Below are positions 20,297 through 32,097 of a stretch of 64,000 nt of DNA, in pieces; position 1 is the first letter of the stretch, and the number at the start of each line of letters is the position of its first letter. The notes beneath the pieces are model-generated. The model ran no database searches, had not been told where the DNA came from, and worked only from the letters and a program-made list of their open reading frames with translations. The stretch is from Proales similis. Taxonomy: Eukaryota > Rotifera > Eurotatoria > Ploima > Proalidae. The stretch is from positions 186,001-250,000 of the forward strand of contig JAGVRJ010000001.1 of the NCBI GenBank assembly GCA_019059635.1. The letters run 5' to 3'. The translations under genes and the position numbers were made by a program.

Positions 20297-21586
20297 CTAT
20301 TGAGGACGGAACGAAAAAACGTCACAATAGTCTGCTTCGTAAATGGCAACAGCCAGCTCGTTGTAGCCGTCGTTGTCCAAATCGGCAATGGCCATTCCGC
20401 CCACTGTGTAGCCATTGTAGTCCTGAGTCCACTTGAGCGCATAGCTGAGCTGATTAGTGGCGTTCACGGGCTCGAATAAATAGAGCTTTTCAGCTCCGTC
20501 GCCGGCCACAACGATGAACGGCAGCGACGAACGGTCTGCGGGCTTCGGATAGAACGACTGGGCCACTCCAGGAGCCGCTGCATTCGGTCCGCCCTTTTTC
20601 ACCGGGAAATCTTCGTATATTGTAGTTCGGCTCCAGTTGCCGTTTCTAACGGTCCCCTCGAGACGGTAAAAGTAAACGGAGCCTTTCACTTGGTCCTTAT
20701 TTCCTTGATGGTTGGTGGCCAGGATTTCCTGGTTGCTCTGGCCGTCCAGATTTTCTATTTTGGCGTCAAAGAACTTTCCGCCCTGGGCGTCGATCGCTTT
20801 CACTTTGACAAAGCCGTTGATGAAGCTGTTTCGCGCATCGTCGCTGTAGATAAGGTTCAAGGCCTCGACGAAGTAGCCGGCGGACACAATCTCAAAGCGG
20901 CCATCGTTATCCACGTCCGCGATGTCGAAAAACACGTCGCACACATTGTCCATTATGACATGCTCTTCGAGGCTATTCACGCCCGGCCGACGGATGAGGG
21001 CTACGAGCTGCGATTGAGCTGCGCCTACAAGCGGCTTGTGCGCCCGACAAGTGCACAGATCGAGGACGCCGTCGCCGTTGAGATCGACCAGCTTGACTCG
21101 ATGATAGAACCACTCGACTTTGTTGCTTGGCGGAGTGAGGTCGATCGGAGCCAGAGAGGAAACCTGGGACCGATCCGCACTCGTGAACGGGTAATAATGA
21201 ATGGCGCCGTTTTCTTTTGTCGGCACCAGGAAGCCGCCGGGCGCGAACAGACCTCCATAGGGATCGATACTGGCGCCAAACAGGCTCAGGTTGGCCACCG
21301 ACACTTGATTGGGCCAGAGGACGCCCTGATTGTTCAGTCTGTTGACAGTGTGAGGCGAGTTGGGATTGTAGTTGGAAATGTATGAAACGAAATCGGCGCT
21401 GTACGGAACGCCATTAAACGATGCGATCGCCGCATGAAATGTTGACTTGTTCGTGTTGGGCACAAATGTGATGAACGACGGCTTGCTGACTTTGATCTTG
21501 TCGACGAGCACCGGTCCCAAATTGAGAACGCGTGCTTGCACTGCCAAAGCAAGAAGCGGGAGAAAAACTAGCCAATCTGGTTGCAT
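20297..21586 (-). CDS. Secreted FG-GAP/VCBS repeat protein
   Basis: A 429-residue protein with a clear signal peptide (WLVFLPLLALAVQA) and no later membrane span, so it should be secreted. Four calcium-loop motifs typical of FG-GAP/VCBS blades are visible: DLNGDGVLD, DVDNDGRFE, NLDGQSNQE and DLDNDGYNE. They are spread along the chain as expected for a beta-propeller. Several NxS/T sites are present. It lacks integrin features such as a transmembrane tail. Proteins of this plan occur in bacteria, fungi and some invertebrates, and the ligand is unknown. The gene is intronless, uses codons like its neighbours and has an AATAAA 65 nt after the stop, so it is a resident eukaryotic gene even if its origin might be older transfer. 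It is tail to tail with the STAND gene, 101 nt apart. Confidence 0.8.
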   Translation of the reverse strand: MQPDWLVFLPLLALAVQARVLNLGPVLVDKIKVSKPSFITFVPNTNKSTFHAAIASFNGVPYSADFVSYISNYNPNSPHTVNRLNNQGVLWPNQVSVANLSLFGASIDPYGGLFAPGGFLVPTKENGAIHYYPFTSADRSQVSSLAPIDLTPPSNKVEWFYHRVKLVDLNGDGVLDLCTCRAHKPLVGAAQSQLVALIRRPGVNSLEEHVIMDNVCDVFFDIADVDNDGRFEIVSAGYFVEALNLIYSDDARNSFINGFVKVKAIDAQGGKFFDAKIENLDGQSNQEILATNHQGNKDQVKGSVYFYRLEGTVRNGNWSRTTIYEDFPVKKGGPNAAAPGVAQSFYPKPADRSSLPFIVVAGDGAEKLYLFEPVNATNQLSYALKWTQDYNGYTVGGMAIADLDNDGYNELAVAIYEADYCDVFSFRPQ

Positions 21587-22108
21587 TATATCACTAATTT
21601 GTCAAATTGATTCAGCAGCAGCAGCAGCAGCTTGCTCTTGGCCCAACTTGGAATCACATGAGTGAGATAAGGGCAGAAAAAGGGTGGCCCATATCAAACA
21701 GGCTGCACGAACAGAGGACTGAGCGTCTTGCCTAGCTTACTTAACCGACGATTTGTTTCTAGCTCCAAATTGCTCAATTTGAGGCCGATTGTGTGCAAAT
21801 TAGATTTCGCATCTAAACATCTCTAACACGTCAAGCATTGCGGCAAGCAAGATGCCACAGTGCACAGGGAGACACGAGTCTTAAAAAAAAATAAACAAAC
21901 ATTCAAATTCAAAGCCACTGAAGCCGTTCAAAATAAGAGAGGAGAGCGAGAAAAAAAAATGCGAAAAATAGAATAAACAAAGAAAAGCCGGTCGTTGCTT
22001 GTTTGTATTTGATTCGAAGCTGATTTAGTGCGAATCATTCTCTCAGAGTTACTGGAAAACGATTATTAGGAAAATTCTCTCTCACACACACACACACATT
22101 GACAGGCG
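21587..22108 (+). other. Intergenic between divergent genes
   Basis: Divergent promoter region for the FG-GAP gene and the EB/lectin gene. Contains a CAG run near 21614-21631, A-rich tracts and a CA run at 22083-22098. No gene. Confidence 0.5.
22083..22098 (+). repeat. (CA)n microsatellite
   Basis: CA dinucleotide run ending about 10 nt before the proposed start codon of the EB/lectin gene. Confidence 0.8.
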
Positions 22109-25100
22109 ATGTTTTTCAGCAATCGGGTTCGCCTCTATGAGGTTAGTGATGGTCATGGTAGCCATCTTTGGCAAAGGCATAACTTGTTCATTCAAGTATG
22201 AGCTGCTGCGCAACTTTAAACCAGGCAGCCATCCGCTGGTGTTGAGCAAGTGGGCTGTGTTTGCCGTGGTGAATGTGGCCGCGTTTCTTTTGCTCTCACT
22301 AGCTGGCATCGGCATCGCGATCTGGATCAACTCGGCGTGTAAGCTCATGTCTGCCGCAATTGCTAAATCTCTTCAAATACTTTGTCGACCGTCCAGACCA
22401 GAGCAATTACGGCGAAAGTTGTAAAAGCGACTCAGAATGCGCTTCAGGTCAAAACTTGAAATGCATCGGCTACAAGTGCGTCTGTGGCCACATATCGAGC
22501 TACAACGGAGCCACTTGCGGTAAGCCGTTGCAAGACCAGTCGTGTCTGTTGGATTCAAGCAGAATGACGTTTCAGTCTCAAAATCGACCTATTTGGACGC
22601 GTGTACATCCAGCGAACAGTGTATGCCGCAAACCGACCTGTTTTGTCTCGACGCAGGCTCAGGCGGCGTCTGCAATTGCACTTCAGATCGATTCTGGAAC
22701 GGAGACAAATGCCGTGAGTACAAGTTTGGCCCTTGAATTTGAACCACCAAGTGACTAGTTGCGGCGCAGAGCTTCTGCTCGGCTTCAACGAGACTGGCTG
22801 CACGTTCACGAGACACTGCGAGCAAAGCACCAATCTCGAGTGCCAGTCGTCGCGGTGTGTGTGTCCGAGCTCCACATTCTGGAACGGCACTTATTGCTAC
22901 TCTACTCTGCTGCCCTACTTGTCCAACTGCACTCTGAGCGGCTCATGTGAGTCGAATCTTGAGTGCCGCACAAGCGGCAAATACGCCGGCAAGTGCTACT
23001 GCGCCGACTACAACTACTGGGACGCGGCCGGCTCGGTCTGCACGGCTCAACAGAGCGAGACAGGCGCATGCACAAGCAATGACCACTGCCGCAGCGATCA
23101 GAACCTGACCTGCATCAGCTCGCAGTGCTCGTGTCAAACAAACGAGTACTTTTCGGCGGCGACCACAACATGCACAAGGAAAGTTCAAATCGGCTTCTCA
23201 TGCACCTCGTTTCCGTGCGACGACACAATCGGTCTCACTTGCAACTCGGCAATCTGCACATGTCCCGCCAACCAGTATTTCGACGGAACCCGGTGTCGTG
23301 AGTGTCCTATCCCGTGTCATTCGTCTCAAAGTTATTTCAAAAAAACCAAAAGAGTCGAACTCGGGCCATGGCATCGCGTGCGAGATTGCGCCAATTACTG
23401 GCATTTCGTGTGACTCCACTCTGAATCTGTTCTGCGACCCGATCACGCTCAAATGCCGGTGAGTGGGACAGCAATCCAACAGTCACATTCACATCTGCCT
23501 CAATTGTCATCCTATTTAAGCTGCAATGACCACTTCTACTGGGACTCGACCGCGTGCTGTAAGCCGAGTATGCCGGGAGCAAACAGACGCTGGATAATCT
23601 GCTTTTCTTGCAGTGGCCGAGGTGGCTCATGGAGGCGCTTGTGTTCGTGATGTTCAATGCCAAACCGACTATGGACTGTACTGTGACCTCACCAATGAGA
23701 TTTGCGTGTTCGTTTTCTTGCTTTCTCTCTTGGCCGCCCTTTTGCGCTTCATCCGCTCGCCAATAGGTGCCCGTCTACTCAGTACTGGAACACGGCGGCC
23801 GCCACCCCCATTTGTGGTGCGTTCGATTCGAGCCATTCAATTTGATTCAATTTCAATTTGCTTGTCTAGAGACCAAGAAGAACTACAGCGAAAGTTGTGC
23901 CAACACCAACACCGACGACGAATGCTTCACTTCGCTTGGCCTTGTGTGCACGGCGGCGGTTTGCTCGTAAGATTCGCTCAACAGGCCAATTGCCGGCGTC
24001 GCCGCCTTCCATTCGCAATTCTATTTCAGGTGTCCATCGCCCAGCATGTACTGGAGCACGGTGCTGGCCAAATGCGGTAATTCAGCAATTTCGCTCTGAG
24101 CCGACGAGCCCATTTAAACAATTGCTTCAGCCGACAAGATCGTGTTTGAGCAAGACTGCAGTGGAGCCGACAGTGCGGTCATGTGCCAGGACCACAACGG
24201 CTTGAGCTGTGACGCGGTCACCAATCTATGCGTGTAAGTTCAAGTCGCTCTGTTCTTGTCCAAGTCTAACATGAGCCAAGTTGTGGCACTGACGAATACT
24301 GGGACGGAACTGCATGTCGTAAGCTCACGCTCACCTTCGCATAGCATCTCACGCGTCTCAGTTGGCTTGAAATTCAGAGGCGCAGTTGGCCAAAGATGCG
24401 AGTTGCGTGTTTAACGACCAGTGCACATCGAGCGAAGGCCTCATCTGCTACTCGCTACGATTTGGCGGAAACAGCCGCTCTTGCCAGTGAGTGATATTGA
24501 ACGTGCGAGCTCGCTTGACGATCGTCCACTTGTTTTCACCTCTAGATGTCCATCTGACCAGTACTACTCGGGAGGCACGTGTGGTAAATAGAGCTGAATT
24601 GAGACCTTAGAAATTAGAAAGCATTGAACGACCCAAGTTAATCGAATACCTTGGAATACGGGAACATGCACTGCAGACGGCGATTGCGCGAGCTACTACA
24701 GACTACGCTGCGTCAGTGGCACTTGCAGGTAAATTACGGACTAAAGATGGTGGTCAACTCAACTCGCTTACTGGGCGTTTGCAAGCTGTGCCACCGCCTG
24801 GGAGTACTGGGACAGCACCTCTCTAATCTGCAGTGAGTGCACAACTTGACTTGACACTTGGCCTCCATTGCAATGATCCTATTACCTGCAGGACGAAAGA
24901 GAATCTCGGGTCAGACATGCAGCACCAACGACATGTGCGATGACCAGCTCTACTTGACCTGTGACACCACTCTGGCCACGCCGGTCTGCTCGTAAGCGCC
25001 TGTTTCTCATTCTGCTCTCGAGCCAATATTGAAGCATTTGACGAATAGATGCGCCAGCACGCACTACTGGTCCACGACATTGCTCATATGCAGTCAGTAG

Positions 25101-26031
25101 ACACGTTCAATTCTTAACTAAACCGCGTTCAAATACTCTTCTTGTCAAGTGGATCGAGTGAGCTTCGACGAGGACGCGACTGCGACCACACAGTGCATCA
25201 CTGGCCTTGGACTCGCCTATGACTCAACCAGCGGCACTTGCCAATGCAGCACAGCCACTACCGGTGGCACCACGTAAACGCCAACTCCAACCCTTCTCAT
25301 GCAACAACTCAAAGTGAACCGGACCAAATAGCTACTGGTCGGTGAACGTCCAGAACTGCGTAACGTGCCCAGCTGGCTACACGTCCGGCTATGAGGGCAT
25401 AACAACCCGCTGCTATTTCTATTCGACTGGTGCAGGCCAGGTAACTCACGACACGGCGCTGGCAGCCTGTGTAGCGCAGACGGACGGAAATCTGGCCGTG
25501 GTCAGGACAACATATGAACAGACGATTTTAAATAATTTCGCTGCGGCGGCCGGCGTTTCGCAGTTCTGGGTGTCAGCCTACTCCAACAGCTCGTGCTCGG
25601 TGGTCGGAGCGGACGGCAATTGCACCGAGTACTCTTGCGGCACCTTTCAATGGTACACGCCAGCTTCACTGCCAAGCGAAGGAATTGTTCAAACAACCGA
25701 GTTCTGCACCGGTAAGTTGGGACCGCTTTTATTTCGGCAGGCTCGTCTTACTTTGGGCTGCTTCTGACTCTCGGCTCGGTTGGGAATAGACGATTAATTG
25801 CGCTAAAAATGTTAATTCTCATGTTTTAATTATTATTCAAGGCTCAGGCTATCCGTTGACGTCGGCAACCAGTGAGACGTTTTGCTCGGTCGTCTACGAC
25901 GCTACCGAACAATGCCTAAAGAACACAGAAAGCAGCCAGTTCTACTTTTATGTGTGCGAAATAAGTAAGAGGACGATTTGAAGCCTTAACAAACTCAATT
26001 CTCACGGCGCTTTTCAATTCTAGACGGGTAG
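22109..26031 (+). CDS. Type II membrane protein with about 14 EB-like modules and a C-type lectin-like domain
   Basis: I assembled 23 exons whose lengths total 2,601 nt and join in frame (866 aa). Exons: 22109-22141, 22197-22338, 22397-22519, 22576-22713, 22770-23297, 23353-23458, 23521-23558, 23614-23707, 23767-23816, 23870-23966, 24030-24076, 24131-24233, 24281-24318, 24378-24486, 24546-24583, 24638-24728, 24786-24832, 24892-24991, 25049-25092, 25150-25273, 25332-25711, 25842-25964, 26024-26031. The N-terminus has a short cytoplasmic segment, then a membrane helix (WAVFAVVNVAAFLLLSLAG). Outside follow about 14 six-to-eight-Cys modules of the form C-x-C-x-C-x-C-x-CxC-YW-x-C, like EB domains. 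A diverged C-type lectin-like domain of about 150 residues closes the chain. An ATG at 22137 in another frame is an alternative start without the first intron. Likely a cell-surface binding or cuticle-contact protein; ligand unknown. Confidence 0.8.
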
Positions 26032-26105
26032 TGTTCGGCGTCCAGCTAATTTGCCTCATTTTGAGTTATCAAGAACGCTGGATCCGCCAGCCCTCAAATT
26101 CGAAT

Positions 26106-26111
26106 AATAAA
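26106..26111 (+). terminator. Poly(A) signal of EB/lectin gene
   Basis: AATAAA (overlapping a second copy) 75 nt past the stop codon. Confidence 0.6.
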
Positions 26112-27346
26112 TAAATTAATTAAACACGCACTCAAAGTTAATTGTTCAAGGCCTTGTCTGATTCGCTTACTCCGACTCCGACGCTACGCCGACTCGTTCA
26201 GTTTGCTTTTTTTGTTTCAAATTGTTTCGAGTCGACTTTAAAGTTTGATACGCCTACATTGGGTGTGCAAACGCAGGACGAAGTTGGAAAATAAAAATAA
26301 AAAATATCAAGGACGATGAAAGGCGCCAACGAGAAAGGTCATTATAAATTAAAATTAGATGCGCGCAGGCCTCTGATCCAAAACCTAGAAAAATAAAATA
26401 AAAGTTAAATATACGGCGAGAAATTTTGACAGAAACCGACATGCAGGCAAATAGGCAGGCAGCCACTAGGTAGGTAGGCAGGCGAGCAAGTAGACAAGCC
26501 GAGAGACAAACGTGATTCTCTCTTTTGCGTAATTTTTAGAAGCCGAGCAGAATTGCCCTCTGACATAATTGGCTCTGAAAATGCGGCCGTCGTCATAGAG
26601 AATCAAGAGTTCCATCGCCGTCACGCTTTCGCCTCGGTTTCTTTGATTTGGAAAAAAACATCAGCAACAACTCAGATCTCGGCTGATTTATGCATGATTT
26701 CATAATTTTCATGCTTGAAAAAACTGCCATCGTCGCGCTTCTTTTCTCCACTTTTCTCTTTCTCTCTCTCTCTGTCTCCCTTTGCTTGCTGACTTGGCGC
26801 AGCCGTGATCCTACCTCGCGTATGCTCGAAACTTTTTTTTTTTCAATTTCTCTCTCATCGTATCGTTTGATTTCATCGCGCCATATAATTAGTAATCGGC
26901 CTCTCTCTCTCTCCGCCTCCTCTTCTTCGTTTCCAATCCAACCAATTACACTACTATCTTTGAAAAAAAAAAATATTCCGCCGCATAAACACTTGCTCGC
27001 TCACACACACAAGCAAGTTACCTCCCAGAGAGTGAGCGAACAACCAAGCCAGCAAGCCGAGTAGTGAGCGAGCGATTGAAATTTTTAACGGGCCGACTCG
27101 CTTTGGTAATCTTAGACGAGTGCGTTTTTCAGGTTAACTGGCTTCAATAAATCGGAAAATCAACATTTAGCTCGCGACGTCATTTCGTTTCACTCAGAAC
27201 TCGTCTCGTTTCGGTTTAGATTTGAGAGACTGATCGCACAGTGCGTCGTGATTTTTGTTCGGAAACGAACAGGTGACGCATACAAGCTTAACAAAATCTG
27301 CAAGCGAGCTTAAATCTGCTAATATGCGATTTGGAGAGAACCAGAC
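26112..27346 (+). other. Intergenic, no gene seen
   Basis: Contains a short GGCA/GGTA tetranucleotide repeat near 26446-26485, CT-rich tracts near 26755-26790 and 26905-26925, and poly-A runs. The 3' end is the presumptive promoter and 5' UTR of the flippase. Confidence 0.5.
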
Positions 27347-30300
27347 ATGCTGAATCAAATCGGAAGGCGCTTGCTGGATTTAATCGACTTGCTCATCGAA
27401 AAGATCGCCTGTCTTCGAGTTCTTCTTCAGCTGACGGTAGCTTGTCTCTCTCTCTCTCGATTCGCCTCCTTCGCTCTTTACTAAATTTGAATTGAAGCGG
27501 ATTCGCGACAATCGAGAGCGAAAATCAACACATCGGACCGTATTCCTCAGTGGTTCAAGGCCGTCCGACTACAATGGCGACGCACCGTTGCCATACGCCG
27601 ATAATCGAATGGTCACCTCCAAAGTAAATGCTTGCTGCCTCTCATTGACCGACTCGCTCTCTGAATGGTGCTGCTCTAGTACACGCTGCTCAACTTCATT
27701 CCCAAGAACCTGTTTGAGCAGTTTCAGCGAATCGCCAATTTCTACTTTTTAATCAATTGTATCATACTTGTAAGTCGCACGAGCTTTCTTTCTTTTGTTT
27801 GCTCCAGAGTTCATTTCGCTCAAATTCAAATCGCAGTTTTTAATGCCCGATCCTCCGACCAATCCGATATCGAACGCAGTCCCGCTGGCAATTGTCATCG
27901 GTCTAACCTCAATTAAGCAGGCAAGTTGAGCGATTCTCAAGGCTCATTTTTTCTTCTTTTTCAGTCTTTTGACCTTTGCGCTCGTGCAGGCGTACGAGGA
28001 TGTGGTGAGACACAGGGCCGACTGGCAAGTCAATTCACGCCGGACGGCAGTTATTCGTCACGGCCGTCGCAAGGCAAAAGTCAAGTGGAGCGAGATAAAG
28101 TCAGGCGACATTGTCGAAGTGACCATGGACTCGGAGATTCCGTGCGACATGGTTCTGCTCTATTCGTCGACCGACAACGGCTCGTGCCACGTGCAGACTT
28201 CGAACTTGGACGGCGAGACAAACCTAAAGGTAAGAGGCGACTTTTCAGTCAATCGCAAATGACGCTTGACTCGACGTTTTTGAACAGAGTCGGTACATTC
28301 CGAACCGATTCGCCAGAATCGAGCATCCAGACGAGCTCATGAATCTGACCGGTGTGATTACGTGCGACAAGCCCAACACAGATTTGTATCAGTTCAACGG
28401 ACGCATGGTGGTCAACGGAGTCCAATAGTGAGCACTGCTGCCACAAGCCGTAACCGCATTCGACTTTGACCTTCTTGTTTAGTAATCTCAGCAACGAGAA
28501 CGTGCTGCTCCGTGGCACCAAGTTGAAAATAGCCCAGGTCATCTACGGTAAGCCGGCTGACCAACCAGAGCAGATCGATCCAGCGTCTCTATTTGTTTGT
28601 TGAAGGATGCGCCATCTACACGGGCCCAGACACCAAAATGATGCGAAACTTCAAATTCAAATCAAAGAAAACGTCCAAACTCGAACGCCAGCTCAACAAA
28701 TTCATGGCCTTTTCTCTACTCATTCTGATCGGACTCACGCTCATCTGCTTGTTTGGCTCCATCTCTTACCACAAGCTGTTCGAGACTCACTGGTACCTGT
28801 TCGACAGAGAGCTCGACTTGTTCAATGTAATCGCCCTCTCGTCCTCTTTCCCTCTTCCTGCGTCGCCTCATTCATTTAAACTCGAAGACCAACCGCGGCT
28901 TGTACAATTTCATCACGTTCATGTTCTACGCCAATCTAAACTACGTGATTCCGCTCTCACTTTACATCACAATGGGTAAGACCGAGAGAGAGAGAGAGAG
29001 AGAGACCAAGTGCTGACGCGTAATTTTCTAACCAAATTAAAAGAATTGGCCAAGTTTCTCGGCTCCAACTTTTTCGAATGGGACCTAGAGTAAGAAGAGC
29101 GTCGAGCTGAATTTAATTCGAATCAACTAGAAGCTTTGCTTTTCGTCAAGGATGTACGACGAGACGACGAATCTGACAGCCAAAGTGAACACAACCGATC
29201 TGGTGGAGGACCTCGGTCAGATCGAGTACTTGTTCTCGGACAAGACCGGAACGCTCACCGAGAACGAGATGATCTTCAAGCATTTCGGCCTCGACGGCAA
29301 AATATACGAAGAAGCGAAAGGCCACGTCTACCAGAGGGGCGTTCGAGACCCGGACAGAGTTGACGTGAGCAACCTAAACTGCACTCTCTGGTCGTTGCCG
29401 CTGACTTGATTCATTAAGGAAGAGAAACTGCGACGCTTTTTCGAAGTGCTCAGTCTGTGCCACACGGTGCAGATCGACATAAACGACCCGGACAACTACC
29501 ACGCGTCGTCGCCCGACGAGCTGAGCTTCATCAAATTCTGTCGCAAGTAATTCCTTTCTCATTCGCTTTGCGCTCAGCCGGATCACGCCATTTGCTTGTT
29601 CTTTTTCGACAGGGTGGGCATCTACTTTAACGGAGACGAGTTGAATTCGACTAGCCAGCGGCGCATTCGTAAAATCACTTATCGCAACACAGACCGCAAC
29701 CAAGAGCAGGTCGAGGCGCATTATCAACTCCTTCACACGATCGAGTTCGACTCGGATCGAAAGCGAATGAGCGTAATTGTGCGCGATTGTCAAACCGGTG
29801 AATACGTCGTCTACTGCAAAGGAGCCGACTCGGCCATTTTCCCTCGCGCGGTCTGCGGCACCGAGCCGCTCTATGCCGACTGTCTGCGCAAGTTCTCCGA
29901 AAACGGCTGGCGCACTCTGGTGCTCTCGTATCGGGTTCTGGCCGAGCCAGACTATCTCGAGTTCGAGCGCATGATCGACCAGGCCAACAATGACCTCGAA
30001 ACGAGAGACGCCACTCTGAAGCAGATCTACGAGCAGATCGAATCGGAGCTCAGACTGGTCGGAGTGACCGCCGTAGAAGACAAGCTGCAAGACGGCGTGG
30101 AGGAGACACTCTACGCTCTGAGGCAGGCAGACATCAAGATTTGGGTATTGACCGGTGACAAGCTAGAGACGGCGATCAACATATCCGAGACGTGTCGCCA
30201 TTTCTCGCCCAGCATGACGCGCTTGTTCCTGTCCGAGTTGAGTGACCGTGAGTTGATCGAAGAGCAGCTAGCCAACATCAGAAGAACGTAATTGCGCCTT

Positions 30301-32071
30301 GTGTTGCTCTCTGGCCTCTCTATTTGCTCTCACATCGCTGTCCGACTTTGTTTAGAATGAAGCAGGACCGTGCGGCCACTTTTGCCTTGGTCATTGACGG
30401 GCAGACAATGTCCAAAATAGAGAAATTCCAGCTAAGCAAGCAGTTTATTAAAATCGCGCTCAAATGCGAGTCGGTCATTTGCTGTCGAATGTCGCCCGGG
30501 CAAAAGGCTAGAGTAAGTGCGGCTAGTGAGGCCATCCATGCTTCGTCCTCTAATGGCTTCGTAGATCGTAAATCTAGTCAGAACGAGCAAGAACAAACCA
30601 GTGACGGCCGCCATTGGCGACGGTGCCAATGACGTGTCAATGATCCAAGAGGCGCACGTGGGCATCGGAATCTACGGCAAAGAGGGCCACAGTGCAGCTC
30701 GATCGGCCGATTTCGCGTTCGCTCGATTCAAGTTCTTGAAGAGAGCGTTTCTCGTGCACGGCTATCTCTACTACACTCGAATCAGTTTGCTCGTGCTCTA
30801 CTACTTCTACAAGGTATCAGCTCGTCTCATGTCAGACCTCGAAACTTAACCTCCAACTTGCTTGGACGCGCTTAGAATCTTCAATTTTCAATCATGCAAA
30901 CGTTCTATGGCTTTTTCAACGCCTTTTCAAGCTCGGTGAGTGGCGCACTTTGACTCTGTATGTGTGCTTACTCAACACAACGCGCTTATTCAAGAGCATC
31001 TTCAACTCGCTCTATTTGAGCTTGTACAACATAACCATGACCGCAGTGCCTGTGTTTGTCATCGGCGTGTTCGAGCAGAGGCACCCGATCGACGAGTTGT
31101 ACAAGAATCCGTTCTATTACCGGTAAGCTTGCTTGTCCAAACACCCCAACGCTTTCTCACGGCCACGTCAAACTCAATAGGACAATAACCAAGAATCGCA
31201 TGCTCCGGTGGCGAAGTTTTTTCAAATGGATATTTCTCGGTTCGTTTCAAACCTGTTTTCTTCTTTCTCGGCTCATTGTGACACTTGAGTCATTTCAGCG
31301 GTCTGGCATTCGGGCCTGTGCTTCTTTTTCACCTTGTTCATGTTTCAAGTCAACACAGCGTTCTACTCGTCCGGCCAAGTGGTCGGCTCCGTCCTGTTCA
31401 GTGCGGTCCTGCTCTTTGAAATATTCATCATCGCTCACATAAAGATATTTCTGATCTGGCGCCGTCAAGACGTGACCGCTCTCGCCTCCTATGGGATCAG
31501 TTTGCTCACATTTGTGCTCGTTTGCATTCTATCGAACGCCTTTCTTGTGTCCAGTCCATTCACGGCGTTCACGGACGACCAGTCGCTCTATTTCGTCTAC
31601 TTCACATATTTCTCCAGCGCCAGTCTCTGGCTGATTACCTTGTTTGTGGTGGCCACTGCGCTCGTGCCCGACTTGATCATTGAGACGTTCAAGAGCATGA
31701 ACGAGGACAAGAACGTGCTCAAGCGTCGACTAGAAAAGAAGCTCATCGACCAGATTGAGGACGACGACGAGAACACCGAGCAGTACAGACTTCGCAACAT
31801 TCGCCTGCTCCGCTACATCACGCTGCCTACGCTCAGAAGGGGACAGCGCAACACTCAGCGACCGAGCACGCCCTCGCTGATCGGCCTCAGTGTTGACAGG
31901 TTCAAGACCTACACGTCCGGACGATCAGTTGACTTGAGCGAGGCCGAATCAAAAGCGACCATGAACGTCAACGACGAGCCCAACTCCATGTTTTTCACAA
32001 GCCTCTTTCCCTCTTCCTCCGAGCCCAAACTCAAGCAATGGAAAAAGAGCGACAAGAGCGACGCATTTTAA
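27347..32071 (+). CDS. P4-type ATPase (phospholipid flippase), ATP11-like
   Basis: Nineteen exons, all joining in frame, give 1,210 residues. Exons: 27347-27436, 27498-27623, 27680-27769, 27837-27920, 27990-28229, 28288-28427, 28483-28547, 28606-28826, 28888-28975, 29044-29089, 29151-29364, 29419-29546, 29613-30287, 30356-30512, 30565-30813, 30876-30935, 30995-31122, 31181-31239, 31299-32071. The N-terminal [19 protein letters not shown] is a P4 hallmark. The actuator loop reads LDGET, the phosphorylation site [10 protein letters not shown], the nucleotide site KGADSAIF and the hinge GDGANDV, so all catalytic motifs are present. M4 has the P4-type VIPLSLYIT. Similarity to class 6 (ATP11A/B/C) is seen in YTGPDTKMM and the M1 region. 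It should move aminophospholipids to the cytosolic leaflet, working with a CDC50 partner not in this window. Intron 4 is GC-AG and intron 18 has a GTTCGT donor. Confidence 0.93.
28984..29005 (+). repeat. (GA)n microsatellite in a flippase intron
   Basis: GA run within the intron between exons 9 and 10, a few bases after the donor site. Confidence 0.85.
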
Positions 32072-32091
32072 TTCATTCATGCTCTCTTTTA

Positions 32092-32097
32092 AATAAA
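32092..32097 (+). terminator. Poly(A) signal of flippase
   Basis: AATAAA 20 nt after the stop codon. Confidence 0.6.

Noticed and set aside
20690-21385. 231-codon plus-strand ORF
   Set aside because: Antisense shadow of the FG-GAP gene; no signal peptide or domain of its own.
29374-30090. 238-codon minus-strand ORF
   Set aside because: Antisense shadow of the flippase nucleotide-binding exon.
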